Below are positions 1-8,738 of a stretch of 64,000 bases of DNA, in pieces. The translations under genes and the position numbers were made by a program. The notes under the pieces were generated by a model, which did not search any database, was not told the origin of the DNA, and saw only the letters and a list, made by a program, of their open reading frames with translations. The stretch is taken from positions 1 through 64,000 of the forward strand of contig DBDG01000066.1 of NCBI GenBank assembly GCA_002293475.1, given 5' to 3'. The number at the start of each line of letters is the position of its first letter. Positions within the stretch are counted from its first letter, which is position 1. The stretch comes from Lachnospiraceae bacterium UBA938. Lineage in GTDB: Bacteria; Bacillota; Clostridia; Lachnospirales; Lachnospiraceae.

Positions 1-168
1 CAATAATATTATTTCAGTAATATCCTGATCATAACGTTCTTTGAGATATTCTCTGACACTCTCTATACTGGCCGTTTCCACGTCACCGGTTTTAACTCTA
101 GGTTCACATCCCGCCAGCAACGCGGATAATAAACCAATGCATAGGCTTAATGCAATACTTCTTTTCAT
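1..168 (-). CDS. Lipoprotein, N-terminal part (cut by window edge)
   Basis: The 56 visible codons give a signal peptide with a lipobox (LSALLAGC, Cys about residue 22), so the product is exported and lipid-anchored. After the Cys comes a short polar stretch (EPRVKTGDVETASIESVREYL shortened here to its start) with no recognised domain. A GGGAGG-type ribosome binding site lies 8 bases before the ATG. The rest of the gene lies outside the window, so no function can be assigned. Confidence 0.75.
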   Translation of the reverse strand, partial: MKRSIALSLCIGLLSALLAGCEPRVKTGDVETASIESVREYLKERYDQDITEIILL

Positions 169-336
169 GCTATCATCCTCCCTTCACTAAAAATCTATTA
201 CTATGCAAAAAATGCCTTTGTGTTACAACTCTAATAGTTCCACTGAAATTTATTTATTTGATGTATTTCTACAGGAAAAAAATCCCATCCTTCCAATCCG
301 TATGATTTCTTCTTTATCTTATTCCGTATTATCTTT

Positions 337-365
337 ACGATAACATATCCCCAAATAGCGGTCAA
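337..365 (-). promoter_or_regulatory. Candidate sigma-A promoter of the cut lipoprotein
   Basis: On the minus strand TTGACC, a 17-base spacer and TATCGT, with a TGn extension before the -10. It points at the lipoprotein start at 168, leaving a leader of about 160 bases. Confidence 0.4.
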
Positions 366-458
366 TCTGTCACCTGAGTGTTATCATGCATTCGTACACG
401 AACAATTGTACACCATAGATTGTTATTGCCCTATAGAACGTGCACTCATCCGAATCCC

Positions 459-497
459 TTAACACAGCCGCATCCAGAACTAGCGCGGCTGTGCTAA
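459..497. repeat. 13-bp inverted repeat, terminator-like without U-tract
   Basis: Arms 459-471 and 485-497 pair over 13 bp with one G-T pair; the loop is 13 bases. It lies about 85 bases past the stop of the large surface protein gene. Neither strand has a run of T after the stem, so a classical intrinsic terminator is not certain. Confidence 0.5.
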
Positions 498-580
498 GGA
501 TTGCTCCGGCAGATATTGACTTGTAGTAAATTAGGCTTCTCCGAAAAAATAGTTCTCACTTTCTCAGTATCTGGTACCCG

Positions 581-3500
581 TTATTGAAACTGCGCCGTTA
601 TTTCCGTATTCTGCTCGACTCTAAACTCATAAATATTCTCAGTTGATACCAGCTCATTATTCTCATACCATCCTATAAACTCATGGTTTTCATTGGCTAC
701 AGCACAGACTAAGGTGTAAGCCCCTTCGCTGTATACACCGCCGCCTATTACATTGCCTCCTTCTGTATCGTCACTTTTTGCCGACACCGTATATATCGCT
801 CTTTTGGCATCTTCCCCCAATAGTTCCTTGGCCGATGCTATCTCTCCGGACAATGCCGTAAGCGGATAGTCCAGACCGGAACCTTCACTTACCATTAATT
901 CATCTTCCGCTGTAAATTCCGGTATGACACCTTCGATAATATCCCCTGCTGTAACCGGCACATCATAATAGTTAACCAGTTTTGTCTGGGAGCCGGTATA
1001 ATAGCTATATTCCCCGATCGAGTAGTCAAGCTCACCGTCAGCCGCTGCCGTCAGCCTAATACTATAGCTTTCATCGGAAGGCAGATGCAATACTTTTTCT
1101 CCGCTGCTGCTTAAAGAAACGCCTAGCGCGATTCCTTCTACTTCCTGCGGGACGTCCTCAATAAACTGTGCCACTAGGGTGTCTTCCGCGTCATATACTT
1201 CTATATCTACGGCGCTGTTAATCCGTATTGTCCGATAAGAACTGGCAAAAAATACCGGCTCTCCTTCATAATTTGGATCCTGGTTCTGCAGCCAGCTGAA
1301 ATATAGCTCCGGATAATGGGCTGTAATCAATCCTTCCATATTGTAAAATAAAGTTATAAAATCATCAAAGCCATTGAGTAGTAGCGAAGCTATTACTGTC
1401 CCTGTCACGGTATCCAAAGCGGCAGAAAAGGACTCCTGATTTATGTTTTCATAATGGGCGCTTTCAATATCAATGCCTGCTGCCAGGATGCCTTCGTAAA
1501 TGCTTTCATAAGCGATTGCCTCTAGTTCATGACCCCATACGAAATAATCTAAAAGGATTTCCACAATGTGTTCCTCAAACACAGTAGCTACATGAGCCGG
1601 AACTTCTTGCCACTTATCTTCATCCGCACCGCCGCCCATAAACTCCACAGCCAAAGTGCCGATTGCCCCTTGAAGCTGCATAGCATAAGTTTCCCTGCCC
1701 CCTGCCCCTACTGCGATCGCAGTCACAAGGCTGTCTAAAAACTCAGACATAGTTCTGTCATTATCTTCTATTGTGAAACTAAAATGTGTTTCATCGTTCT
1801 CATCTGTTTCAAAAATGTCTAGATGTTTGCTCTTGAATTTGTAGAGTACATGTTCATTATCTTCTTCATCTACAGATTTTTCTACCCATTCAGTCTCCAG
1901 ATCCCTAAATATACGCATCATCTCATCATAATACTCCTGATTCTTCTCCCAGTCACCGGGAATCACCGGCTCATCCACCCCATAGCGGCCAAAAGACCAG
2001 TATGCCGGAGCTACCTTGGTGACGAGATCATATGGATTAACTATATTATGGATGTTGGTATAAGTGCCCTGATCCGCAGCAGTCGTGAGCCGGCCCATCG
2101 GAGTCGCGAAGCAGTACGCATATATATTATGGGCGCCTAGGCTTATGCCGCCGATTTCCCCATCCGCCGTCAGTTTTCCGGCAAGCAGGTTGGCGGTGGC
2201 AGCTGCCCGGCTGAATCCCGTCATCCAGACCGCGACATCATCTTGGAAATCTTCGCTATGATCCTCTATATACTCCTCCAGGAATCCATGTGCTTTCAAG
2301 CTGGCTGCCGAAAACCCGCCGTGGTCGCCGGATTCCCCGACCTGGAAATTGCTTCCCCACTCTGCTTCATATCCGCCGCCGCGGATAGCCAGGGCGATTA
2401 CGGTTTTCTGGCTGCCCCGTACCTCGATATCCTTATGGGCTACGATCACGCCGATGGTATCCGGCTTCGGCACATCCTTATAATCGTCATTTGCCCTAAT
2501 ATCCTCAAACCCTATCTCCGATAACAGCTGCTCGGCATTTCGGTATTTGTATAAATAGTCCGTTTTTCCCCCGACATTGCTTCCGAATGCTGACATCTCT
2601 AGGCACAAAGACATCGTAGCTAAGCTTGGGTTGTAGACCGCGGCTCCCTGCATAAAATAATCGTCGCTATAAAAGTATTCTGCCGTGTAATCCTCCTCCT
2701 TTTGCCCCGGCGATTCTTCATCAGTACGCTCGGAAGAATAAGAGAAGGTGCCGTTTATGGTCTCCTGCTCCGGAAAGCTTTGGTCATAGTCCAGCTCGCC
2801 ATGGATAGGATAGCCTTGGTTATACCAAGATATATCCGGGACAAACGGCGCTTTCAAGGTATTATTAATCCATACATCACTTCTCATGGTATTCTCAAAC
2901 ACCGGTACCGGGTTTGCTATCGAAGAACTGGTTTTAGAGTAAATACTCCAGGTTGCCGACCCAAGCCGCCAATAGGTGGTATTGCTCACTATGGCGCTGC
3001 CTGCCAGGAGACAGGTTATGGCGGCATTCTGAACCCCGGTTATCGTCCCGGCGTTATAAGTTCTCATCGAAGCCCCATAAATACTGCCGGCGAGACCAGC
3101 CGCATAATATCCGGATAGATCCCCGGTATTATATGAAGAGGCCATCGTATATATAGACCCGGCCAGCCCGCCTATAAAACCAGTCGTGGCGGAGCCGGTG
3201 ACCGCTCCCTGGTTGGCACAGTTATTGATGATGCCATTCCTGGCATATCCCGCGATACCTCCGATAAATGTAGTGCTGCCTGCTGCCGTACCGATACTGC
3301 CGCTGTTAAAGCATAGACTGATCATCTTATTGGTACTAAAATAACCGACAATACCCCCGGTATAGCTTCTGCTTCCGGACACTCCGCCGGTATTGCTGCA
3401 ATTTTGTATGTAATCTGCGGCCACTCCGGCAATCCCGCCCAGATAGGTAATATTGCTGGTGGGGCTTCCGATCACGCCGTTGTTATAACAATAAGATATA

Positions 3501-4864
3501 CCTCCGTCGGAATAGCCGACGATCCCGCCGAGCGCTCCGCCGCGGTCACTGTCAACGGTACCCTCATAAAAACATGACGTGACCAGGGTTCCGGCGGCAC
3601 TATAGCCAACGATACCGCCGGTGCGGATACCGCCATTAACGTCAGACGCCACGACTCCGGTATTTTCAATAATGCCGGAAGAAATATTGCCGAACAGGCC
3701 TACATCGTCAAAAATTATTCCTTGCACAGCAGCCCTGTTAAAAAAGCGGTCCTTGGCCAAGGACAAATCCGGCGGCGAGGATTCCATGATTTCTTCTGCC
3801 CGTTCGATGTCTTCCAGCACCTGCTGAAGCTCAGCCGGGTCAAAAGTCTGGCCGGTCTCTGCGCCTGCTGCCTCGGCTTCGGCTGCCGCTGCCGCTGCTT
3901 CGGCGGTAATCGCTTCCAGCTCGGCCTGTAAATCTTCATTGGAGGGATTGGCTGCCGTATATTCCCGGAAAGCAGCTGTTTCCGCCAAAGACTCCGGAAC
4001 TAGATTAACATCTGTCAATCCATCGCCCACATTGTCTGAGCTGGTGCCTCCGCTGCTTATTTCATCTTCATGCAGGCTCTCCGCGTCTCGCTGTTCCGCT
4101 TCCACCTCGTTATCGGAAAGCGCATTGCCGTAATCTGTTTCAATATCGTCAGTTTCGGCCGACAGCTCTTGACCCAAGTCCCCAGCTGTTCCATAACCTT
4201 GGTTAACTGACAGTTCTGACATCTCCGATAGCTCCCAATCCGGCGCAGCCGGCATCTCCAATAGTTCTGATTCCTGGGCAGCCGGCATTTCCGCTACTTC
4301 CTCTGCATCCACAATGGAATCATCGGTCTCGCTACTTATATTATCTAGGCTTATATCACTGACATTTTCCGTATCTTCATTCAAATAGTCCGAATCTATT
4401 TCATCCGAAGCTATTTCATCTGAGTATATTTCATTTAAATCTACTTCATTTAGTCTTATTTCATTACTCTGGGTACTGCTGACCAATGAACTGCCGCTGA
4501 TATAGAGGTTGCTGATCACATGCCCCATACCGTCAAAGCTGCCTATAAACGGGGTATTCTCGTTCCCTATCGGTGTCCAGTCCTGTCCGCCAAGGTTGAT
4601 ATCGCTTGTTAACTGATAATAGTTGCCTGCCTCGTTGCCTGCATTGACTTGGCTGGCCAGCCGCGCCAGCTGGGCACCGCTGGCGATCAGATAGGGATTT
4701 CCCTGAGTGCCGTCACCGCCCTGATAAAATAATGCAATGGAGCCATCCCAGGCAGCACTGCTCCCTGCCGCTGTAACTTTCCCTGACGGAATCGGCTGTA
4801 TAAATAGCACTGCAACCATCAGTAAGGCTCCTAGCCTTCTTATATTTATATCCCCTTTCAGCAT
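581..4864 (-). CDS. Large secreted GLUG-repeat / lipase-like surface protein
   Basis: The 1427-residue product starts with a signal peptide (cleavage near residue 33). Residues 40-125 look like the start of a GLUG-type beta region (GSFDGMGHVISNLYI). About 250 acidic residues follow, rich in D/E/S and with short NEI/DEI repeats. GLUG-like repeats (GGIVGY, GGIAGY, GGLAGS) then resume to about 625. Residues about 700-1130 resemble a class-3 lipase/Mbeg1-like alpha/beta hydrolase: GFSRAA nucleophile elbow with Ser near 884, and NPYDLV for the acid. The C-terminus has an InlB/Flg_new-like repeat (FIGWYENNEL). No LPXTG anchor is seen. The start has an AAAGGAG site 8 bases upstream. The substrate is unknown; the esterase role is inferred from the motif. 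Confidence 0.75.
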   Translation of the reverse strand: MLKGDINIRRLGALLMVAVLFIQPIPSGKVTAAGSSAAWDGSIALFYQGGDGTQGNPYLIASGAQLARLASQVNAGNEAGNYYQLTSDINLGGQDWTPIGNENTPFIGSFDGMGHVISNLYISGSSLVSSTQSNEIRLNEVDLNEIYSDEIASDEIDSDYLNEDTENVSDISLDNISSETDDSIVDAEEVAEMPAAQESELLEMPAAPDWELSEMSELSVNQGYGTAGDLGQELSAETDDIETDYGNALSDNEVEAEQRDAESLHEDEISSGGTSSDNVGDGLTDVNLVPESLAETAAFREYTAANPSNEDLQAELEAITAEAAAAAAEAEAAGAETGQTFDPAELQQVLEDIERAEEIMESSPPDLSLAKDRFFNRAAVQGIIFDDVGLFGNISSGIIENTGVVASDVNGGIRTGGIVGYSAAGTLVTSCFYEGTVDSDRGGALGGIVGYSDGGISYCYNNGVIGSPTSNITYLGGIAGVAADYIQNCSNTGGVSGSRSYTGGIVGYFSTNKMISLCFNSGSIGTAAGSTTFIGGIAGYARNGIINNCANQGAVTGSATTGFIGGLAGSIYTMASSYNTGDLSGYYAAGLAGSIYGASMRTYNAGTITGVQNAAITCLLAGSAIVSNTTYWRLGSATWSIYSKTSSSIANPVPVFENTMRSDVWINNTLKAPFVPDISWYNQGYPIHGELDYDQSFPEQETINGTFSYSSERTDEESPGQKEEDYTAEYFYSDDYFMQGAAVYNPSLATMSLCLEMSAFGSNVGGKTDYLYKYRNAEQLLSEIGFEDIRANDDYKDVPKPDTIGVIVAHKDIEVRGSQKTVIALAIRGGGYEAEWGSNFQVGESGDHGGFSAASLKAHGFLEEYIEDHSEDFQDDVAVWMTGFSRAAATANLLAGKLTADGEIGGISLGAHNIYAYCFATPMGRLTTAADQGTYTNIHNIVNPYDLVTKVAPAYWSFGRYGVDEPVIPGDWEKNQEYYDEMMRIFRDLETEWVEKSVDEEDNEHVLYKFKSKHLDIFETDENDETHFSFTIEDNDRTMSEFLDSLVTAIAVGAGGRETYAMQLQGAIGTLAVEFMGGGADEDKWQEVPAHVATVFEEHIVEILLDYFVWGHELEAIAYESIYEGILAAGIDIESAHYENINQESFSAALDTVTGTVIASLLLNGFDDFITLFYNMEGLITAHYPELYFSWLQNQDPNYEGEPVFFASSYRTIRINSAVDIEVYDAEDTLVAQFIEDVPQEVEGIALGVSLSSSGEKVLHLPSDESYSIRLTAAADGELDYSIGEYSYYTGSQTKLVNYYDVPVTAGDIIEGVIPEFTAEDELMVSEGSGLDYPLTALSGEIASAKELLGEDAKRAIYTVSAKSDDTEGGNVIGGGVYSEGAYTLVCAVANENHEFIGWYENNELVSTENIYEFRVEQNTEITAQFQ

Positions 4865-5302
4865 TTCTTTTCTCCTTTTTCATTCGTGTTTTTGTTTTCA
4901 ATTTTCTGTGATTATCCCTTTATCCATATGTCTTCAATATCGATACTAATCCCAACATCATTAACCCATAAAAATTATTGTTATCCCCCTTCCCACTGTT
5001 CCATCAGACTAAAGCAGCGCAGACTATTAAAAACCTTGATTCTGACAGTTTTATATTGTCCTATCACGATAATAATTTGCTTGTGATATGCTTCAGATAG
5101 TGGTTTCTCAGTAATCATCTATAACTTTAGCATTTTTTAGACACAATTACAATAAATTATTCTAATTTATTAATAATTTATATTATGTTAATTATGCTCA
5201 TTATTATCGCTATTATTACTATAAAAATATCTATTAATATCTTGTATCTAACCAAGCGACCCGCCGCCATAGCAAACAACCCACTAATAGCTCAAGTTTC
5301 TA
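4865..5302. other. AT-rich divergent intergenic region
   Basis: About 440 bases between the divergently transcribed surface-protein and DUF3048 genes. Short open frames here are low-complexity AT-rich sequence without ribosome binding sites. The plus-strand promoter at its right end (5303-5331) is the only element supported; no convincing promoter was found for the minus-strand gene. Confidence 0.4.
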
Positions 5303-5331
5303 GTGACGTTTTTTTGCAGCTATGCTATAAT
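5303..5331 (+). promoter_or_regulatory. Sigma-A promoter (extended -10) of the DUF3048 gene
   Basis: GTGACG (-35, weak), a 17-base spacer and TATAAT with an upstream TGC extension. The expected start of transcription is about 5338, giving a 57-base leader before the ATG at 5395 and excluding the upstream in-frame ATG at 5185. Confidence 0.6.
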
Positions 5332-5394
5332 TTTTTTAGTTCATTGGTTTACGAAAGGGGGAATGGTGCCAAAAAGAAGGGAGGAAGCGGACGA

Positions 5395-6579
5395 ATGAAA
5401 AGTAAAACAATCTTTTTCATGATCTTGGCTGCTGTTTTGTATGTTTCCGGATGCGGCAAGGAGGAACCGGATGTTTCCGCAACACCTGCACCTATTACCG
5501 AAGACCGGGGGACTGAGCCGGAAGCGGATGGCAACGAGGCAAATATCCCCGATAACAGTAGCTCTGACGGTTCGGCAACAGACCTTCCGCCTAAATCCGG
5601 CATGGTAAGAAGCTTATTGACCAATGAATGGGTCGATGCCACGATTGCCCAGACACGTCCGATTGCCGTTACCATACCTAATACTAAAACTGCCAGTCAA
5701 TTCGGTATCTCACAGGCCGCTATTGTATATGAATGTTGCGTGGAAGGATCTTTAACGCGCCTGATGGGCATCTGGGAAAACTGGGACAAGCTGGAGAAAA
5801 TCGGTAATATCCGCAGTACCCGTGATTATTTCATATATTGGGCCTTTGAATGGGACGCCTTAAATATTCATTACGGCGGACCGTTTTATGTGGACAGCCT
5901 GCTTGAGCGCGAAGATAGTCAGACAATCAATTGCCTAGGCTACAGTCCGGCATCTTATAACGATAATGCCAAGAACTCTACCGATAATGCCTTTACCGGC
6001 GCTGACAATATTAGAAAATCAATTGAGTATTATGAATATCCGCTTACGTACCGCGAGGATTACATAGAAGAAAACCATTATCAGTTTGCCCCGGCCTCTG
6101 CCCCGAATACTTTAAGACAATATTCTCAAGCCGTCTCCGCAGAAAAGGTAGACCTATCGCCGGCCTACCCTCTGACAAACTGTTATTTTATTTATAATCC
6201 TGACACCGGACTTTATGAGCGCTTCCAGCATCTTTCCGGTACAAAAGAAGGACCCCATATTGATCTGGCCAACAATGAGCAACTGGCTTTCAAAAATCTG
6301 CTGGTACAGAATACCTATTTTGAAGTACGGGATGCCAGCGGCTATCTCATCTATCAATGCCATGATACTACCCGGGACGGCTGGTTTTTCACGAACGGAA
6401 AGGGCATCCATGTGACCTGGGAGAAAACCAGCGACTACGGAGCTACCCGGTACTATGACGACATGGGCCGTGAAATCCAGCTGAATACGGGCAAAACCAT
6501 GGTCTGTATCATTCAGGAAGAGGATTATATTATGGTCGATGGCGTCAAAAGATTATCTGAGTCACCTAATGCCGACTAA
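5395..6579 (+). CDS. DUF3048 (YerB-like) lipoprotein
   Basis: A 394-residue exported lipoprotein with lipobox LYVSGC, a Ser/Asp/Glu-rich linker to about residue 60, then a DUF3048 domain (motifs RPIAVTIPNT, GSLTRLMGIW, IGNIRSTRDYF, HYGGP). YerB-type proteins are cell-envelope proteins of unknown function. The start at 5395 is chosen over the in-frame ATG at 5185 because it has an AGGGAGG site, begins directly with the signal peptide, and lies downstream of a good promoter. It ends 6 bases from the convergent leuA stop. Confidence 0.85.
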   Translation: MKSKTIFFMILAAVLYVSGCGKEEPDVSATPAPITEDRGTEPEADGNEANIPDNSSSDGSATDLPPKSGMVRSLLTNEWVDATIAQTRPIAVTIPNTKTASQFGISQAAIVYECCVEGSLTRLMGIWENWDKLEKIGNIRSTRDYFIYWAFEWDALNIHYGGPFYVDSLLEREDSQTINCLGYSPASYNDNAKNSTDNAFTGADNIRKSIEYYEYPLTYREDYIEENHYQFAPASAPNTLRQYSQAVSAEKVDLSPAYPLTNCYFIYNPDTGLYERFQHLSGTKEGPHIDLANNEQLAFKNLLVQNTYFEVRDASGYLIYQCHDTTRDGWFFTNGKGIHVTWEKTSDYGATRYYDDMGREIQLNTGKTMVCIIQEEDYIMVDGVKRLSESPNAD

Positions 6580-6585
6580 GAGTGA

Positions 6586-8259
6586 TCAGTAAAGTAGTCT
6601 GTTCACGGCCGAAAAGACTGCCCGCACTGATGCCCGGATAATATTCGAGCTTACGCCAACCCCATAAGTAACGCTCCCGTCATCCGCATTCAGCAGATGA
6701 ATATATGCCGCTGCCTGCGAGTTTGACCCGCTCTGCAAAGCGTGTTCCTCATAATCCAGCACCTTGATCCGTACCCCGGTCAATTCTTGTATTCCCCTCT
6801 TCACAGCATCAATCGGCCCGTTTCCCACTGCCTCAAAAGTTTTCTCGTCGCCGTGGAATGTATAAGTTACCATCACTTTTGTGTCAAACTCAGTCTCGAT
6901 TTCTCCGTCTTGGCTTACATCCTCCACCTTTAACTTGCGGAAATGCAGCGGCTCCTTGCGTTCCAGGTAAGACTCCCGGAAACTGGCCATGATCTGATCC
7001 GGAGATACCTCGCCTTGTTTTTCGGTTATCTTCTGGATCACCTCGGCAAACTCTTTATGCATTGCCTTTGGCAGCTTAAATCCAAAATAGCTGTCCATAA
7101 CAAAGGCAACGCCGCCTTTACCGGACTGGGAATTGATACGGACAATCGGCTCGTACTCCCGTCCGATGTCAGACGGGTCTATCGGCAGATAAGGAACTTC
7201 CCAATAGGTATTGTTCCTTTCCCGCATCGCCATCATGCCCTTATTGATGGCATCTTGGTGTGAACCGGAAAAAGCGGTAAAAACCAGCTTTCCGGCATAG
7301 GGATGGCGGGGATGGACGGGAATCTTACAGCATCTTTCATAGATTTCGATGATGTCATTGATCTGCCCCAGCTTGAGGCGGGGATCCACTCCCTGAGAAA
7401 ACATATTGTATGCTAAGGTAAGAATATCCACATTTCCGGTTCTTTCCCCGTTTCCAAATAAAGTTCCTTCCATCCGGTCGGCTCCGGCCAGCAAGGCCAG
7501 CTCTGCCGCTGCCACACCCGTTCCCCTGTCATTGTGCGGGTGTACGCTTAATACAATCGTTTCTCGGTTCTCGAACCGGCTGTTCATCCATTCGATACTG
7601 TCCGCAAACACGTTAGGCGTCGTCATCTCCACCGTTGAGGGCAAGTTGATTATCATCGGCTTCGCGGCGGAAGGCTGCCATTCCCGCTGCACGGCCGTGC
7701 ATATTTCCAAAGCAAAATCCAATTCTGTACCGGTAAAGCTTTCCGGAGAATATTCCAACATAATATCGCCGGGAAAACGGGCGGCTCTTTCCTTGACCCA
7801 TCGCGTACCATTTACAGCAATATCAATAATCTCCTGACAATTTTTATGAAATACCACATCACGCTGTAAAGTCGATGTGGAATTGTAGATATGTACAATT
7901 ACCTCTTTACAGCCTTCTATCGCTTCAAACGTCCGCTCGATCAAATCTTCCCGGCACTGCGTCAATACTTGCAGCTTTACCCCATCCGGTATCAGCCTGC
8001 GCTCAATCAGCTGACGGATAAAATCATACTCTATCTGGCTGGCGGCGGGAAAACCGATTTCAATTTCCGTAAATCCCAGCTTCACTAAGAACTGGAACAT
8101 TTCTATTTTTTCGGTTACCACCATGGGATCAATCAATGCCTGATTCCCGTCCCGCAGATCGACACTGCACCATACCGGCGCTTTTTCAATTTCCCGGTCG
8201 GCCCATGTCCGCTCCGGGAAATTGACCGCCGGGTTCTTTTTATATCTTTGATAATTCAT
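6586..8259 (-). CDS. leuA: 2-isopropylmalate synthase
   Basis: Condenses acetyl-CoA with 2-oxoisovalerate, the first step of leucine synthesis, in the cytosol. The 557-residue protein has the DLRDGNQA metal/substrate motif near residue 35, the HPHNDRG motif and NGERTGNVD in the TIM barrel, and a C-terminal LeuA regulatory domain (YIHLLNADDGS, residues about 440-557) where leucine binds in this family. Length and sequence fit the LeuA type-2 subfamily. The start at 8259 is set by AAGGAGG 6 bases upstream; a longer frame to 8319 would run through the HPr terminator. No T-box or leader peptide was recognised, and no other leu genes are nearby. Confidence 0.92.
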   Translation of the reverse strand: MNYQRYKKNPAVNFPERTWADREIEKAPVWCSVDLRDGNQALIDPMVVTEKIEMFQFLVKLGFTEIEIGFPAASQIEYDFIRQLIERRLIPDGVKLQVLTQCREDLIERTFEAIEGCKEVIVHIYNSTSTLQRDVVFHKNCQEIIDIAVNGTRWVKERAARFPGDIMLEYSPESFTGTELDFALEICTAVQREWQPSAAKPMIINLPSTVEMTTPNVFADSIEWMNSRFENRETIVLSVHPHNDRGTGVAAAELALLAGADRMEGTLFGNGERTGNVDILTLAYNMFSQGVDPRLKLGQINDIIEIYERCCKIPVHPRHPYAGKLVFTAFSGSHQDAINKGMMAMRERNNTYWEVPYLPIDPSDIGREYEPIVRINSQSGKGGVAFVMDSYFGFKLPKAMHKEFAEVIQKITEKQGEVSPDQIMASFRESYLERKEPLHFRKLKVEDVSQDGEIETEFDTKVMVTYTFHGDEKTFEAVGNGPIDAVKRGIQELTGVRIKVLDYEEHALQSGSNSQAAAYIHLLNADDGSVTYGVGVSSNIIRASVRAVFSAVNRLLY

Positions 8260-8302
8260 CTCAACCTCCTTAAAACCAATCATATAGGGAATAACTTCCC
8301 CT

Positions 8303-8337
8303 AAAAAAGCCGCCTGCAAATAATTTTGAGGCGGCTT
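8303..8337 (-). terminator. Intrinsic terminator after ptsH
   Basis: Perfect 9-bp stem (arms 8307-8315 and 8329-8337), followed on the minus strand by TTTTTT. It lies 13 bases past the HPr stop and before leuA. Confidence 0.85.
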
Positions 8338-8349
8338 CTTGACTAAGGT

Positions 8350-8613
8350 TCACTCTCCCAGACCGTTGTCAATTGCGTTTATTAAAGTCTGTAATGCCAG
8401 CTCTTCATCCTCGCCATCACAGATAAACTCAATCTCGTCACCGCATTTCACACATGCCCCCAGTACGCTGAGCACACTTTTGGCATTGGCTGTATTTTGC
8501 TTAAACACAAACGTTATTAATGACTTAAACTGCATTGCTTCCTTACATAGGATGCCTGCCGGTCTTAGATGTAGGCCGGTCGGGTTCTTAATAACCACCT
8601 TTTGGCTTACCAT
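8350..8613 (-). CDS. ptsH: Phosphocarrier protein HPr
   Basis: An 87-residue cytosolic protein that carries phosphate from enzyme I to sugar-specific PTS components. It has the active-site motif GLHLRPAG with the phosphorylated His near residue 15, and the HPr-kinase site region NAKSVLSVLG with Ser near 46. In Firmicutes Ser46-phosphorylated HPr is the CcpA co-repressor. The His rules out the Crh paralogue. It is a single-gene unit: promoter at 8674-8702, GGGAGG ribosome site, terminator at 8303-8337. Enzyme I is not in the window. It is a plausible partner for the cre-like site of the microcompartment operon. Confidence 0.92.
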   Translation of the reverse strand: MVSQKVVIKNPTGLHLRPAGILCKEAMQFKSLITFVFKQNTANAKSVLSVLGACVKCGDEIEFICDGEDEELALQTLINAIDNGLGE

Positions 8614-8673
8614 GGCCCGTTACCTCCCGTTCACAGATGTTCTTTCTTTTGTTCATCACTATATTTATTGCTC

Positions 8674-8702
8674 ATTATATCATTTTTTTATTCATTTCTC
8701 AA
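8674..8702 (-). promoter_or_regulatory. Sigma-A promoter of ptsH
   Basis: TTGAGA, 17-base spacer, TATAAT on the minus strand, about 60 bases upstream of the HPr start. Confidence 0.75.
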
Positions 8703-8738
8703 GATTCTCATAAAAACAAGGCGTGAACAGCATCTCCC

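Larger units (their letters stand above)
169..580. other. Intergenic region between two minus-strand genes
   Basis: About 410 bases, AT-rich. It holds the promoter candidate for the cut lipoprotein (337-365) and a strong inverted repeat (459-497) downstream of the large surface-protein gene. No credible open frame was seen. A GAAC-AATT-GTAC sequence near 398 is one base off a LexA-type box but has no obvious target. Confidence 0.5.

Noticed and set aside
3472..4133. Several 60-75 codon frames overlapping the acidic block of the surface protein
   Set aside because: They are shadows of a long low-complexity coding region and lack ribosome sites and family matches.
5185..5394. 70-codon N-terminal extension of the DUF3048 lipoprotein
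   Set aside because: It lies upstream of the promoter at 5303-5331, is AT-rich non-homologous sequence, and would bury the signal peptide.
8260..8319. Longer leuA start at 8319
   Set aside because: The extension is encoded by the HPr terminator hairpin; the ATG at 8259 has an AAGGAGG site.
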